Part shown: in pieces, positions 37,929-52,049 of the stretch | How the letters are laid out: the number at the start of each line of letters is the position of its first letter | How positions within the stretch are numbered: position 1 is the stretch's first letter | Origin: Dryas octopetala | Taxonomy: Eukaryota; Streptophyta; Magnoliopsida; Rosales; Rosaceae | Assembly: GCA_963921425.1 (NCBI GenBank) | Contig: OY992840.1 | Span: forward strand, 12,216,501-12,280,500 | Direction: 5' to 3' | Length of the DNA: 64,000 nucleotides | Notes under the pieces: model-generated | What the model saw: the letters and a program-made list of their open reading frames with translations, nothing else | The model's database searches: none | Told to the model about the DNA's origin: nothing | Translations under genes and position numbers: made by a program

Positions 37929-40256
37929 ATCATAATATAACGGAAATGTTCTCTTGTTAAGCACATTAATTATATATTATGTTTTTTTTTTCTGTGCTAA
38001 AGACATCATTATGTTGTTAGATTATGAATTTAGATATATCTTTGATTAGATTGTATTCTTAACTGAATGTTTGATCCAAATTCACAATTTGATTAAAAAA
38101 AAAAAAACATTATTCTTAATTTTTGGGAGGCAATTAATTTTCACACTCCCTTTTCTCCACTTGCACTGCTATATTTTTATAGCTTGTTGTTATATTTTTT
38201 TATTATTTGTATTCCAAGTTTGCCCTTTATAGCTCTTGAGTTTTAATATATTTTAATTTTTGTCCAGTGAGGTTCCATCATTGAAGTCCGAATTGGTGAA
38301 ATGATAGAATCTATAAAAATTATTCAACATGCTCAATCTAAATGCAAGTTCGTCTTATCCCTACTTATAGAGAGGTTGTTTCCCAGATTAATTGTAATGG
38401 AACAACCTTACCAGGATACGTACCCGATGAGTTAAGAATTGAGGCTTCATCAATAATGATATAATGCAGGTTCCATAAATCATTCTACTTAATTGTCACT
38501 TATGAGCCTCAAATTTTCTCTTAACTACACGCAGCATAGTATCACTTTGATCGTCTATATCTTGTGCAAAATATAGCAATTGCATCCTAACTGCCCAAAG
38601 GGAGATTCATCTCCAATGGGTCTCCAATGCTTAAGTTAGTCATTGATTTATGAATTTTTATTTATAAATTATATATCATCACCCCCCCTTCCACTCTTGA
38701 TTCTGCTGAGCTTTATAGCTCTTCATCCGAGGAGTTAATTCCTAAATTGGAGGAGGAATCTTCTCCTATATATTAACTGTCGAAGCAGTTTATTAATAGG
38801 TTCTATCTCTTACTCAGTTATTTAATAACTGAGTTAATCTTTAATTTGGGCTTTGAGGTCCAATATCATTGGGCCTCTCATCAATTAAACATGGCAGATT
38901 AATTATGGCCCATCAGTCACCAAGATCGGAGGTATTGCTAGAGTAATCATGATCCGCATCTTCAGATCCACTCAATGCATTCCTTTGTAGCTTAATTTCC
39001 ACCCCATTTTTTTAGAATATGGCCAAAGTAATGGTTTAAAATATGCATCCTAGTCCCACTGTTGTACAGGAGGTTATTGATGTTCATTGACCAAAAAACT
39101 TCAAACTTTAAGCCAAAAACATAAAAAATGAAATTATGGCAACAAAATACCAGAGCCTTCATCAATTCAAGATCCAAGATTTCCATTTTTTCTTACAACA
39201 TAAGATCCAACATTCATTATTTTCTTCTCTAATTTAGAGAGTTGAACGAAATCTTTTAGTAAAAGAGATCTAAACTATGAGTAGATCGAGTACGTAAGAA
39301 TACAAAGGACAAAGGATGTATCACTTAATTCTGGGCTGCGAAGGAGTACAGCAGTTTTTTTTTTTTTTTTCCTGAAAGTACAACACTCTTCTAATGCTAT
39401 GAAGGGGTAGATTTTGAAACATAAGTAATAAAATTATATAAAAAAGCATTAAAGAAATAAAGAAAGTGTAAGAGGAGAAAAATGGAGTGTGAAAATCGCT
39501 ATCCTATTTTTTTTGTTAAGTGTGGATGTTAACTTTGTATGATGGACGAATATATAGGTGCATATATCGAGGTTGAGATTAGTTAGCACAATCTGAACAA
39601 TCTGTATTGAAAGTAGAATTACCAATGTTAAATTGTAGAAGTAAAGCAAATTAATTAATTGTGATCGTGAACTTGCATTTAAACAAGCATACCAGCCATT
39701 ACTTTTAAAAATGAAGCGGAAATTTTAAGCTCAAGCATAATTACATAATTCCTCAAACAGAACGGTCCCGAATAAATTAATTAGAGAACTCATAATGCCA
39801 AAAGCACAAATCAGAAACAGAAATAGAATAACGAGGTAATCTATGAGCAACTCTTAAAAGACTAATTTTTCCATGCAAACTTTTGTTACTTACTGACTTT
39901 CACACCTGCAAACTAGAAGTCCTGCAAACTAGAAGTTTAAGCTTGGCTCAATACTACTAATTAATCATAACACACTAGTGGAACACACCTTCCTTAGTCC
40001 TCTATTTATTAGTGAGATTACAATAGTTGAAGTACCTTCCCGCATAGTGAAAGCAAATAGGAATTGCCATCGAATTATATTATTATGACACCTAGATTAT
40101 AGCTTTATAGGATAAATTTTTACATACAACAGGTGTCATATATGATAAATAATCAAGTACTGGTACATGATTATGAGTTTATTACGAGAAGGGTGTTGTA
40201 TACACTCGTCGTATACAAGAATTGTTCTCTGAGTTGCGACGTCAATCTTAGCCCAA
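37929..40256. repeat. Module B intergenic DNA
   Basis: Matches A (21235-22082 joined to 27818-29293). The CACTA target TGT at 38778-38780 is uninterrupted. A 15-bp tandem duplication (CCTGCAAACTAGAAG, near 39905-39935) is unique to B. No gene. Confidence 0.8.
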
Positions 40257-40838
<582 letters not shown>

Positions 40839-40864
40839 TTAGATTGAAGCGCCTAATTGGTGCA

Positions 40865-40871
40865 ATTTATA
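40865..40871 (-). promoter_or_regulatory. Probable TATA box of type III gene, copy B
   Basis: TATAAAT on the minus strand, about 63 bases upstream of the ATG. Confidence 0.55.
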
Positions 40872-42053
40872 CTGCCATTTCGGGGTTGCTAGTTTGTCTT
40901 TTTAATCCTAGGAATTTATTGAAGAATATGCCCAATTTATGTGCCTCTTTGGCTGTAGTAGCTACTAGGTAGCTAGTATTAAAGCTTGAAACAGTGGTAG
41001 CTACCTAATCTTGCAAGAGTAGGAGTTTTATATATGGAACATTAAAACTATTTGTACCATATTCACGAGGTAAATCATGTATAAACATCTATATATGCAA
41101 GTCTTATATTAAATGTGGTTTAAAAATGTGGTCAATTTAACATTACTCGATCGTCGTGACTAAGCATTTGAGAATTTTAGTTGGATGTTATGAGTGACAA
41201 TGTGTAATTTTACGTTGAGCATCTGTTTTGGCATTAAAAAAAAAAAAAAACCATAACCCCACTTAATTACAATGTGCAGTTTGTTAATATAATGTTAACT
41301 CTTTTGTTGTATGTGTCCTAATTAAGTTGCCAATGTAGCGTTATATTAACAACATTTTATTAATATAAGGTTTTAACTCTTGTGTCATCTCTGTTAGCCA
41401 GCCTCATATATACATGTTGGTTTCAGTGTTAGTTGAGATGCTGCTAAGCCAATGATAAGAAGCAACATATCGACCTTGTCTATTTTGTAAAGTGAAATGC
41501 TAACAACAACAACCGCCACCATTGTCACTAGCAAAGCTCTTTTGCAAATATCTCCCACAAATATGCTTGGCAGACCAAACCAAAACGAAGTATTGTTTTT
41601 TAAGAAATGGTTAGTGCTAGGGAGACCATCTCTTTGTACCATCTAATGTGAGGTGAGATTCACCAATACAAATAAGACTCATCTCTATTAGAGAAATAGT
41701 ACACTAGATGATACAAAGAGATGGTCTCCTTAGCATTTTTCTTAAGGGATATGTTAACTCTGTACAAGTGGTTATCATTGGAGGTGGCCATATAGTACGT
41801 TAGACTCATGTCATAGAGAGCTATAAATAAGGAAAAACGATCTGACATTACAATGGTGACTAACCATAATATTATTACTTTTTTATTGACTAGCTAAGCT
41901 AAGAGCTTAACTGCAATCAACCAAAAACTCTCAAATAAAGCACACCATGCAATTGACTAAAAAATAGCACACCATGCATGAAACAGAACATATTTGAACA
42001 CCACTCTCATTCTCACATTCGAAAACTCAGAATTAATGCTAATATGCTTAAAT

Positions 42054-42614
42054 TCACCAACACTCATAGAATTTGATATCCACTCGGAGCCTGAAGTACA
42101 CTTCACCTTCATACGCATCAGTCATTATGGTTGCAATTCCCCGGTGCATGAAAAAATCTCCGGTGCCACCCACAATGGATATATCCCGGGTTTTCAGCAT
42201 AACCGGATTGTCTCCAATGAAATTTATGCTGCCTTGGTAGTTTGTGGTATTCAGAACAAATGAGAACCCAAGCCAAGCAGTGATTGTGTTCTTTGTAACA
42301 TACAAGTAGAGTCCTTGTGCCCTGCCAACAGGCTTTGAGTGCAGATTGTTGTCAAGGGTAATGGGGTCATCGAAAACTACAATGTTCCCAAAATAAGATT
42401 GGGGTGCATAGATGGTCAAATTAGCTCCTTGAGGGGCTGCAACAATTGCAGAGGTAGCATTAGCAGCATTTTTGCCATTGTAAATAATGTCATGGAAGTA
42501 CAGCACTAGGTGCTTGCATGGTTTATATTGGTTTTTACTTCTTGGGTGGGCTGAAGACAAAGCAAGGAACATGAAGAAGAAGGAAAAAAGAGCAATGGAT
42601 TTTCTTGCCCCCAT
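42054..42614 (-). CDS. Dirigent protein, type II, copy B
   Basis: 186 aa, with the same predicted protein as copy A at 31091-31651, including the LYVTKN substitution. Signal peptide, [20 protein letters not shown] and YECW are present and the frame is intact. Expression is expected to resemble copy A because the TATA box and the upstream DNA are the same. As with the type III gene, it may be an allele and not a separate locus. Confidence 0.95.
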   Translation of the reverse strand: MGARKSIALFSFFFMFLALSSAHPRSKNQYKPCKHLVLYFHDIIYNGKNAANATSAIVAAPQGANLTIYAPQSYFGNIVVFDDPITLDNNLHSKPVGRAQGLYLYVTKNTITAWLGFSFVLNTTNYQGSINFIGDNPVMLKTRDISIVGGTGDFFMHRGIATIMTDAYEGEVYFRLRVDIKFYECW

Positions 42615-42746
42615 TATGGGTTATGAAAAGCAGAGGCTGCAGAGCTCAAAGGGAACAGAGGAAAGGAATATTCTGAGCTCCAAAGGGATGAGCTTTTGCT
42701 AATAACTAGCTACTTGGGAGTTTGCTATCAGTCCCAATTCATGGCA

Positions 42747-42754
42747 TTATATAA
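42747..42754 (-). promoter_or_regulatory. Probable TATA box of type II gene, copy B
   Basis: TTATATAA, 133 bases upstream of the ATG, as in copy A. Confidence 0.6.
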
Positions 42755-43305
42755 GCACTTGGAAGCGGGATTAATTAATCCAAAAGTTTGAAAGTTCCAC
42801 TTGGAGTATAATTTGATGTGTAGAGCCATATAATGTACATCACCAAGAAAATAACCAGAATATGATTATTAAATAAGATGTTGTAGAGCCTTAGTTTGAC
42901 TCCCAAGTGTAGCATAGATGATATCCTTTATTCCACATCCCTCTTTTTCTGGATCTAAGATAATAATGACTAAGGACTTTGCCTTTGAAATGATTTCTGA
43001 ATGTATATGGTCTTTCTATGATGTTAATACAAAGACTTTACGATAACCATGAAAATGAAAGCATGCATGGTAGTAAAAAAGAAATTGGGGAGAGTATACA
43101 GATTATTGTATTCTAATACATTACAGTCATGATGGTTAATGTTGTTCGACAATTTAATATATTATGTTGTTAGACTCTTAATTTGAACCACACAATAAAA
43201 TAAAGAATTCTACTTAATTGATTTATAATTCAGATTGATAATTTGATAACATAGACTTTGAAACTTCCGTGCTATAAGACTATTGACACTTCTGGCATAG
43301 ACTAA

Positions 43306-43979
43306 GGCCCCGTTTGGGATTGAGGTGGAGGACCCAAAAGCTGTTGTGGATGACAATTCTCAATCACCTACAGCAGTTTTGGTGTTTGGTAAAAAAAATA
43401 AAAAATTGCTTTTTCCCGCAATTCTCAACTCCCACAGCAAAAACAGAAAGCAGGTTTCTAGGTGTTTTTGAAAGCTGCAGTGACTCACAACAACAATGAA
43501 TATTTTATTTTACCCATAATACCCTCATTGATTTATATAATTTTTATTTGTTTATTTTAAATTAAAAAATATGTCCATTGTTAGTTATATTTTATATTGT
43601 GATAATTAATTATGATATTTTATTTATACGATTAAAATTATAATATACCTAAAAAAATAATAGGCATACTTATTTAATAATGTTGTTCTTAGAAAAATTA
43701 ATGCTAATACAAATTTGTGGTAAAAAATTTCAAAAACAAGTAAAAAAAAAACATTTTACTTTTACCAAACAAATAAGTAAAATGCACTTTCAGCATCATG
43801 TTCATTTTAGTAATTATATACGGTCACAACATTTTTATATTAACATTTACCAAATACTTTGATACTGTTTTTTGCACTCACAGCACTTTTGAAAACATAG
43901 TTTACTAAATACTCAACTGCTTTACTTTACAGCTGACTTTACTTCACAGCTGTTTTTTCTCACAGCAATACCAAACTGG
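43306..43979. mobile_element. MITE-like element (GGCCCCGTTTGGG end), copy B
   Basis: Same ends and position as 32343-33030, but 14 bp shorter because it has one ATTTTTATATTAAC unit where A has two. Confidence 0.65.
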
Positions 43980-44800
43980 TACTATGAGGAGCACGACCAG
44001 AACGAGATTAAATTAATTAAGTTCAATTTTCAGGTCAAGTTGCTAAAAATAATACATGTTATGGGGGAATCTAAATTTCATGTTATATTATTAGGGCTGT
44101 CAAATTAAATTATTGATAAAATAGAATCATATTTGAATATGTATAGTCTACATGTTATATTGAAACAATATTACTCTTGATTAGAAATCATTTGTCAAAT
44201 TAACATGGATCAGAAAACAAAGATGCTCAAATAATTGGCATATTCTTAGCTTTCCATAAAAACAATATCTAGTTTTGGATCATTCTGCAATATTTTTCAC
44301 GACTAGTACGCTGATTGCGGTCCAATTTTTCTGCAATATTTTTGCATTCTATTCTGGTGCCTGGTGAGAGATTGGTGGAGGTAAGTGTTGATTAGTGCAC
44401 GCTGGTTCATATGAAAAGTGACATATAATATATTTCACGCTGGTCCATATGAAAAGCGACATATAATATATGTCTTTATATATACGGTAGGTGAGTTAGA
44501 TAAGTCAAGTGGGCCTCTTAACACATTCAAATGAAACTCTAAACTGTGGAAATTACAGCTCTAATAATAAAGACACTCTTACACCGCGACCGTCTCTTTT
44601 TTTTTTTATTTATTGAATGAGAGATCATTAATATTGAAACTACGAGGGAATTATAAAGTCAGTTGCAAGCTGGTCATGAAGCCAATAAGGAGCTTCACCA
44701 AGCCAATAACTCAACATTGAACCACAAGACAACGCATGTGGAGCAAGCAAATGAGCAACTAGAATTAGCAAACAAAGCCCAAATTCCCTTAGTTTCATCC

Positions 44801-45729
44801 TCTGAAGCATGGATACGCGATTTTGGTGCCGTATCCCGTATCGGATATACCAACAGATACAATACGCTCGGATACGCATTGGATATGTATCTGGGTCAAC
44901 GGATACGTGGTTGACTGGTTGGATATGTGTATCCTTTGCTCTCGAGATGGGTAATATGTAAAGATGTAAAGATTCCCAATTATCCAGACTACCCAGAACT
45001 CAATTCTTCATTTCTGATTTCTTCTAGCTTCTTCATCCCTGTGGAGTGTGGAGAAAGTCTCGAGAGACCGATGCCGACGAGTGGCGACCTATTCTCCTCT
45101 CATCTTCTGTAATTTTATCTGTTCTTTACTTCTCTCTCTAATATCTGGCCTCTCTCTCTGTGTAATATCTGGCCTTGGCCTTCTCCTTATATCTTTCTAG
45201 TTCCTCACGTGCAAATGTGCACTCCATCAACTAATATCTCAATTGAGTCAATTGTTTCTACTTTTTCACTTTTCAAATATAATATTATAATATTCGACCA
45301 AAAAAAAAATTATATTATTATAATATTCAAATATAATATTATAGTATCAACTAATATAATGCTAATATTACTATATCTTTGAAATAGTCTTCTTAGTTCC
45401 CATCTTCATTGAATAGGTGTGATGCTTAAAATTACTAACATTTCTCTTGATGAACTATTATTGGAGACTGTTTTATTCATTGAATAGGAATATTGAAGTT
45501 GATTAAATTTAAATTTGGATTTAGATGATGAATTTGAAATTTTATATTATTTAAAGTATATTTTAAATTATTTATATTATTATTATATATTAATATATAT
45601 TTTTAATTGCCGTATCCACGACGTATCGTATCCTAATTTTTTGAGATTTGTCATATCCCTGTGTCGTATCGTATCATATCGTATCGCCGTATCCGTATCC
45701 GTATCCGTATCCGTATCCGTGCTTCATAG
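44801..45729. mobile_element. Mutator-like non-autonomous element, 929 bp, complete
   Basis: Flanked by an exact 9-bp duplication GTTTCATCC (44792-44800 and 45730-45738). The ends are TCTGAAGCATGGATACG and, on the right complement, CTATGAAGCACGGATACG. The right end holds a CCGTAT hexamer run (about 45686-45720). No convincing coding content. Confidence 0.8.
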
Positions 45730-45738
45730 GTTTCATCC

Positions 45739-46034
45739 ATACGATGACCATCATGTGCATCAGATTCAAGGCAAACAGAACTATAGCATGAACCCAATGT
45801 GAGCTCCAACCAATGGTGATTCTTCATCCTTTCTTGAATTTAAAAAACTTAGATAACTATTATACTTCAAAAGTTTATACTGACAAACAAAAATGGATTC
45901 GTCTCAAAATCTCTAATAAATCTGACTCTAATATCATGCTAGATAATTACTATATCCCAAAAACTTAATCTATTAAGAGATATATATATGGCCAATAATA
46001 TATATATATATATCAATCTAACAAAAAAAAGTTT
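45739..46034. other. Retroelement remnant next to the Mutator-like element
   Basis: 45921-45950 complements to a sequence like TAGCATGATATTAGAGTC, close to the tRNA-Met primer binding site of plant LTR retrotransposons. Flanking DNA to about 45970 is absent from module 1. No open reading frame; weak evidence. Confidence 0.3.
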
Positions 46035-46468
46035 GGGTTTTTTTCATATTTAGTACCTGAACTTTGACCATTGTCTTAATGTGGTACCTAAACTTTTATT
46101 TGTCCTAATTGAGTACCTAAACTTTTATTTTATGTCTAATAGGTACCAAAATGAATTTCTGTTAAAATTATCAACAAAAGTTAGGGGCAATATAGTCATT
46201 TCAAAAAATTTATATTTTAATTTTAATTTTTAAATTTTTTTGTTTGTTGTGTGTTTTTTTTTTAATAATTTTAAACATATAAAGAAAATAATTAAAATAT
46301 ACTTTGACTATATTGCCCCTAATTTTTATTGACAATTTTAACAAAAATTCATTTTGGTACCTATTAGACACAAAATAAAAGTTTAGGTACTCAATTGGGA
46401 CAAATAAAAGTTTAGGTACCACATTAAGACAAGGGTCAAAGTTTAGGTACTAAATATGAAATAAACCC
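46035..46468. mobile_element. Palindromic MITE, 434 bp, with long inverted arms
   Basis: The arms of about 170 bp begin GGGTTTTTTTCATATTTAG and GGGTTTATTTCATATTTAG. AAAAGTTT is duplicated on both sides (46027-46034 and 46469-46476). The empty site is at about 8062 in module 1. The arms have repeated GGTACCTAAACTTTTATTT-like motifs. The 8-bp duplication suggests hAT; the arm length suggests Mutator-like. Confidence 0.85.
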
Positions 46469-46654
46469 AAAAGTTTTTAATTAATGTAAATTTATAGGAT
46501 AGTTTTAATTATAAGTTCTTCCATTTACAATTTGGATAATAACATATCAAGATTTATCACTTAATTCTTATATATTGGATTATATACAAATTTAGTAATT
46601 TAATCATCATACTGTATGATTTAACTTAGATCTTATCAAGGATTTAAAACTAAT

Positions 46655-47504
46655 AGTGCCTAATTTTAAACCCCCTGATCACAAAAAAAATTTGCCTAAA
46701 CCCCACCCATCTAGAAACTCTTTCAAAACCTCCTATAACTTATAATCCTAAATTACCCTTCTGACGCATGCTGACGCGCGCTGACGCATGCTGACACGTG
46801 TTGACATCACTGTAACTGAATTTTGGTGAAACTGTTTTTTTTTTTTTTTTCTGGAATTGAAGTTTTTGCTAAAACTCAATATTTCGCTAAAACTAAAATC
46901 AAACACTGAAATTGAATTTCATTACACTAAAACTGAATTTCAAGAATTCAATTACACTGAAACTGAATTTTAGAAATTCAGTTACACTAAATTGAAGAAT
47001 TCAGTTATGAATTCAGTTACTGAAACTGAATTAAGTGATGAAACAATTACACCTTGACTAAAATGCAATTACACCTTAGTTAAAAAACAATTACACCTTC
47101 ACTAAAACAATTACACTTCACTAAAACAGTTACACTTTACTGAATTATGTTTCACTAAAAAGAACACAGCAACCTTATAAAAAAAAAAACAACAATACAA
47201 CAAGTCATCGAGATGAGAGGAGTAGCCAACACAGCAAGCCATCGATATGAGCCTATCAAACAACTATAGACTAAATTCAGTTGTGAGTGAGTGAGTGAGC
47301 CTGAGAAATATGAAACAGATTAAGTGACCAGGGTTATAATCGGAAAATCAAAATAAAAGGGGGTCAAACTTAGCTGGGTGTTAGTTGACCAGGGGGTTTT
47401 GGGAGAGTTTAAGTGACTAATAGGGGGTTTTGAATTAGTTTTAGTAAAGGTGGAGGTTTTGAAATAATTAAGCTCTGATTTGGAGGTTTTGAATAGTTTA
47501 CTAT
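46655..47504. mobile_element. Non-autonomous element, 850 bp, Mutator-like target duplication
   Basis: AAAACTAAT is repeated exactly at 46646-46654 and 47505-47513; module 1 has it once near 8250. The terminal repeats are weak (AGTGCCTAATTTTAAACC against ATAGTAAACTATTCAAAACC). Inside are CTGACGCATG tandem units (46760-46805), repeated ACTGAATTTC motifs and a GTGA run. No coding capacity. Confidence 0.7.
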
Positions 47505-47731
47505 AAAACTAATTACAATTTCATGATTGTGAATAGAAAATTTAACTCGATGAACTTAATATAATTTTTTTTAAGAAGTTATTTGGTAGCCTACTTCGAA
47601 TTCTAAGGATCGTAAAATTAAAAACATAAACTTTTTAATTTATAATAAGAGTGTTGCACCCAAATTCGATTCTCTTTCCTTGAATAAAGAAAACATAATT
47701 TTTCTTTGTTTTGCCAAAACAAAATATAAAC

Positions 47732-47889
47732 ATTTTTTTTTGGCCAAGAAGATACTTCATTAAAGAAATGGAACAGCCCAAAGAGCAAACAAAGCAATAC
47801 AACAGAAAAAGGAAAATTGCATCGGACAAAGGAAAAAACAAACCGAGATAACAAAAGCTTCAAACAAGAAAAACAACACTCAGAACCGA
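47732..47889. other. Short insertion with T-run, possible retroelement 3' end
   Basis: Absent from the matching place in module 1 (near 8460). It starts with a T-run followed by GGCCAAGAAGATACTTCATT. In reverse it looks like the A-tailed 3' end of a LINE or a processed transcript. No target duplication identified. Confidence 0.35.
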
Positions 47890-49056
47890 CAAATAATAGG
47901 GTGCTGCACCGATATTAGAGAATGGATATATAGGGCGGTAACAACTTTTGTGCAATGCATATTGTCCTACAACCGACTTAATTCCAATCCCCATTGTCAT
48001 TTCCAATAACAATAATTAATATTTTTTGACATAAAATAATTTTGGTTTCAACTTTAGTGGTGTCTATTATATGGAGTTTTTATTAATTTTTTTTTGCGGA
48101 TAATAAATTATTCTTTAATTGAAAACGAAATAATTAACAACATTTTAGGCTGGTGGGGCGAATCATATACATCCTTATTAGTTTATTCAAGACTGGCCTT
48201 TATATATGATTATCTAATCTCTGTTTAGTAGGAGATACACCCTCAGTCACCCTGGTAGTGGTGTCTTATCTTGTGACTTGCTATGTATAACTATTTTGGT
48301 AGAAGAATATGATGCTCTCTATTAAACAAATGTGTAGTAGCTGTGGACAAACAGATCAGCCGACATTGGAATATTGGAGCACTACTCAACTTAGCCGGCT
48401 AGAATAATTGACAATTTAAAAGGCTTGCCTTGAAGTTGGACTGAAAGAAGAGGAAGCTTCAAGAATTAATATAAATTTCCTCACACAGATCGTCGGTTTG
48501 ATTATAGAGAAATTAAAATTATAGCGTTGCAATTCTTAATTTCTATTGTAAAGGATAGCACTTCTTACTTGTTTGGATTAGGGTTGCTTAGCTTCGATTT
48601 TATAGATTGTATATATAATTGAGTATTAACTTTTGTTTTTTATGGAGCAAACTAATATCTAGCTTGTATTGCGTTTTATTTGAACAATATTTCTTCTTCG
48701 ATCAGTCCAAACGAAAGTCATTCTATGAACTACACTCTCGCATGATGTATAATTACTGAAAGCATACCTTCTAATTAAGAGAGAGAAATCACACAAAAGA
48801 ACTTTAACCTTGAGTGTAGGCATAAATGCTCTAGAGTTTCACAAAGAATTTGAACTCGACAAATTAAAAGAATACACAGAGTGGATAGATCACAAAGTAC
48901 AAAGGTAGCTGTTGTACAATCCACCAATCAAATTCACGTCTCAATGTTTCATGCATATTGGATGGGAATGTTTTGTTTGGTAGAAATTGAAGGGAAATTT
49001 ATGTTATAAATACTAAAAAATAGGAATGTGAGTTACGAATCATGTCTTTGAAACTA

Positions 49057-50263
49057 TAAAAAATTAAGATTAAATACCAAATTTCAATATTTTTTGGTAT
49101 AGCATAAAGACAATATAATATTTCAATTGAACTACTAAATTTAAATGTAGTTTTTTAGATTAGGTCACAAATATGTTGGCCCCTTTGATTTGAGTCTTTT
49201 TCATTTGACATTTTTATCCTTTGGCCCACATATGATGAGTGTCAGTTAAAATTTATAAATAGAGGTCAAAACAATACTTTTACTCAAAATAATATATAGT
49301 ATAGTAGTGTGAGTTGTCTCGTTCAATTTACCATGACAGTCACAGTTAAGTTGTGACTTGATTGATTTTTTTTTTTTAATACAATATAGTATAAATTAAT
49401 GTAATATTATTTTTATTTTTTTATTATAGTGGCATGTGATGTAATATTTATAAATTCTAATACCTTTTACTTTATAAAAAATTAGAATTAAATATCAAAT
49501 CTCAATAATTTTTTGGTATAGCATGAAGACCATATAATTTTTCAATTGAACTACCAAATTTAAATGTAGTTTTTTAGATTAGGTCACAAATATGTTGGCC
49601 CCTTTGATTTGAGCCTTTTATATTTGACATTTTTATCCTTTGGCTCACATATGATGAGTGTTAGTTAAAATTTATAAGGTTTTGACAAAATTGCCCTTGA
49701 GACTTTTATATTATCTTGAAAATTTGCTAATGCATGTAGTCTCAACTTCACATTTAGTTGTGACTGTACGACACTCACAACTTCAAATTTAGTTGTGACT
49801 TAATTGAATTTTTTTTAGAGAAATTATAGTATAAATAGAGGTCAAAATAATATATAATATAGTGGTGTGAGCTGTCTCTTTCAATTTACCAAGACAGTCA
49901 CAGTTAAGTTGTGACTGGATTGATTTTTTTTTTTTAATACAATATAGTATAAATTAATGTAATATTTGTGATGTAATATTATTTTTATTATTTTATTGTA
50001 GTGGCATGTGATGTAATATATGTAAATTCTAATACCTTTTACTTTATTAATTTGTTTGACTTTTCAACTAGTACCTAATCTAAAATGCTATTTAATTTTG
50101 GTACCTAAACTAAAAAGTTATTGAAATTTAGTAGTTAAAATCAATAGACCTTTTACTTTATTAATTTGTTTGACTTTTCAACTAGTATCTAATCTAAAAT
50201 GCTATTTAATTTTAATACCTAAACTAAAAAGTTATTGAAATTTAGTAGTTAAAATCAATGGAC
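49057..50263. mobile_element. Insertion of 1207 bp with 11-bp target duplication and internal repeats
   Basis: CTTTGAAACTA occurs on both sides (49046-49056 and 50264-50274); module 1 (near 9713) has one copy. Inside, three blocks are each present twice: a block with TTAAATGTAGTTTTTTAG (49058-49260 and 49478-49680), one with CACAGTTAAGTTGTGACT (about 49270-49440 and 49845-50035) and one with GACTTTTCAACTAGT (50032-50150 and 50150-50262). Terminal repeats are weak. Non-coding. Confidence 0.65.
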
Positions 50264-50970
50264 CTTTGAAACTAAAACTAAAACTTAAAATAAAATAGCA
50301 AAAATCTTAAAAATTATTTTTACTTTAAAATCTATTTTACATGAGCTTAATGATAAATTAACTAACTCACTTAAAAAGTTGCAATGACAAATAGGTCCAC
50401 TTTTTTTTTTTTTTAATTGGGCGAATTGCCATTTTCGAACAGTGGCAATTAGTAACAATCATTTTTACGTAAAAACACGGATGAATGTAATTCCATAAGC
50501 TTGAATTTTGTGTTTTATGATGGTTTTATTAATTTTTGACATGTTTATGTAAGAAAAGACATAAAGTATATCTATAAGTATTATTATTGTTATGCAATTC
50601 AAATAACTACTATTGCACAGTGGCAATAATTGTTACTGTCTGACAATGGCAATTGTTGAACACTTGGTGAACAGTATCGAGTGCTCGGTGGGTTATGTGT
50701 TACGCGCGTTTCATTAAAATGGACTAGACTAAAATTTACTATAGCACGTAGGCTGAGATATCAGTCTTATTTTTCAACTGGACTTTTTTAAAAAAATTAA
50801 ACCTTCTTTTTAGCTTTTTGATTTTTCATTTGATATATATTTTCTTCTCTCTGCTTCAATCTATCATTTCTATTCTTACTTTTTAAAAATTTTTATTTCT
50901 TATTAAAAAAGAAAAGCATAAAATATTACAGAACATACCCTAAAGCCTAAACAATCATGAGGCTCATTAA

Positions 50971-52018
50971 GGCCTTCCACTATGGCACCTGAAAATGTGA
51001 CTCAAAACCCATTTTGGGTCACAAATGGCTCACACCCTAGCACTATGGGCCGGAAAATGTAACCCAAAAGAGAGAGTAACTCAAAATGTAACCCAAATTC
51101 GGGTCTCAATGTGAGCCAAAATGGCTGTGACCCAAAACCAACAAAAGCCTACCCACGTGAGGAGAGAGGGAAAAGCAGCTAAAAAGTTGGTGGGCCCGCT
51201 TGCTTTTCTTGTCGGCTGAACATAAGGGAATCAACTGGGTTTGCTTTTCTTGTGGGCTGCGCTTGCTTTGTTGACGTGTGGCTTTGTTGGCTGGTCACCA
51301 ACAATCCAGATTAAATGACCGTTGGTGATCAATGGCTGCCATTGTTTGTTTTTTTGTTTTTTTTAGATGGCCGGTTAGAAATCAAAGGCCTAGATTAATG
51401 GACCGTTGATAATCAACGGTCCAGATCGCTCAAGCCTTTTTTTTTAAATCATTTAAAATAGAAATAGTAACCGAAAAATTGCCAAAAATTTCTAAAAAAT
51501 TTTAAAAAATTCCTCAAACCCTCCAACAGCTATATTCTCAAATGGGTCTATATATATATATATATATCATACAACACTCATAATTTTTCATCACAAACTA
51601 CAACCCCACTACACCAAATTTGTACAAATTTATTTTTTAGTCATCATATTGTTCTTGTTTTTTCTTTAAATCATCGTGTTGTTTTTTTTTTTATTTTTAT
51701 GATTGTTGAAGTCCCGATGTTGTAAAATTATGTTGTCTAATTTATGAAATTTTCTTATTTTAAATATATTCAATATTGACCTTATTTTAAAGATCTCATT
51801 AAAATAAGACCAATAAAATAATTTTTATTATATTTTAGATTTTAAATTATAAATTAAACATCACTTAATCAATATTAGTCATATTTTAAATATGTATAAA
51901 ACACTGTGACCCAAAATGGGTCATAACACCATTGCAGTGAAAATTGAGTCACAGCACTATTTGTGACCCAAAATGGGTTTTGGGTCACAAAAAATGGGTT
52001 TACCATAGTGGAAGGCCT
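50971..52018. mobile_element. PIF/Harbinger-like element, 1048 bp
   Basis: Perfect 15-bp termini GGCCTTCCACTATGG, then imperfect arms with AAACCCATTTTGGGTCACAA in both. TAA is duplicated (50968-50970 and 52019-52021); A and module 1 have the empty site CATTAAGTGTT. The interior 51100-51560 is less AT-rich and may be filler of genic origin. No transposase seen. Confidence 0.88.
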
Positions 52019-52049
52019 AAGTGTTATGATTAATTGCAACGAGCATTAA

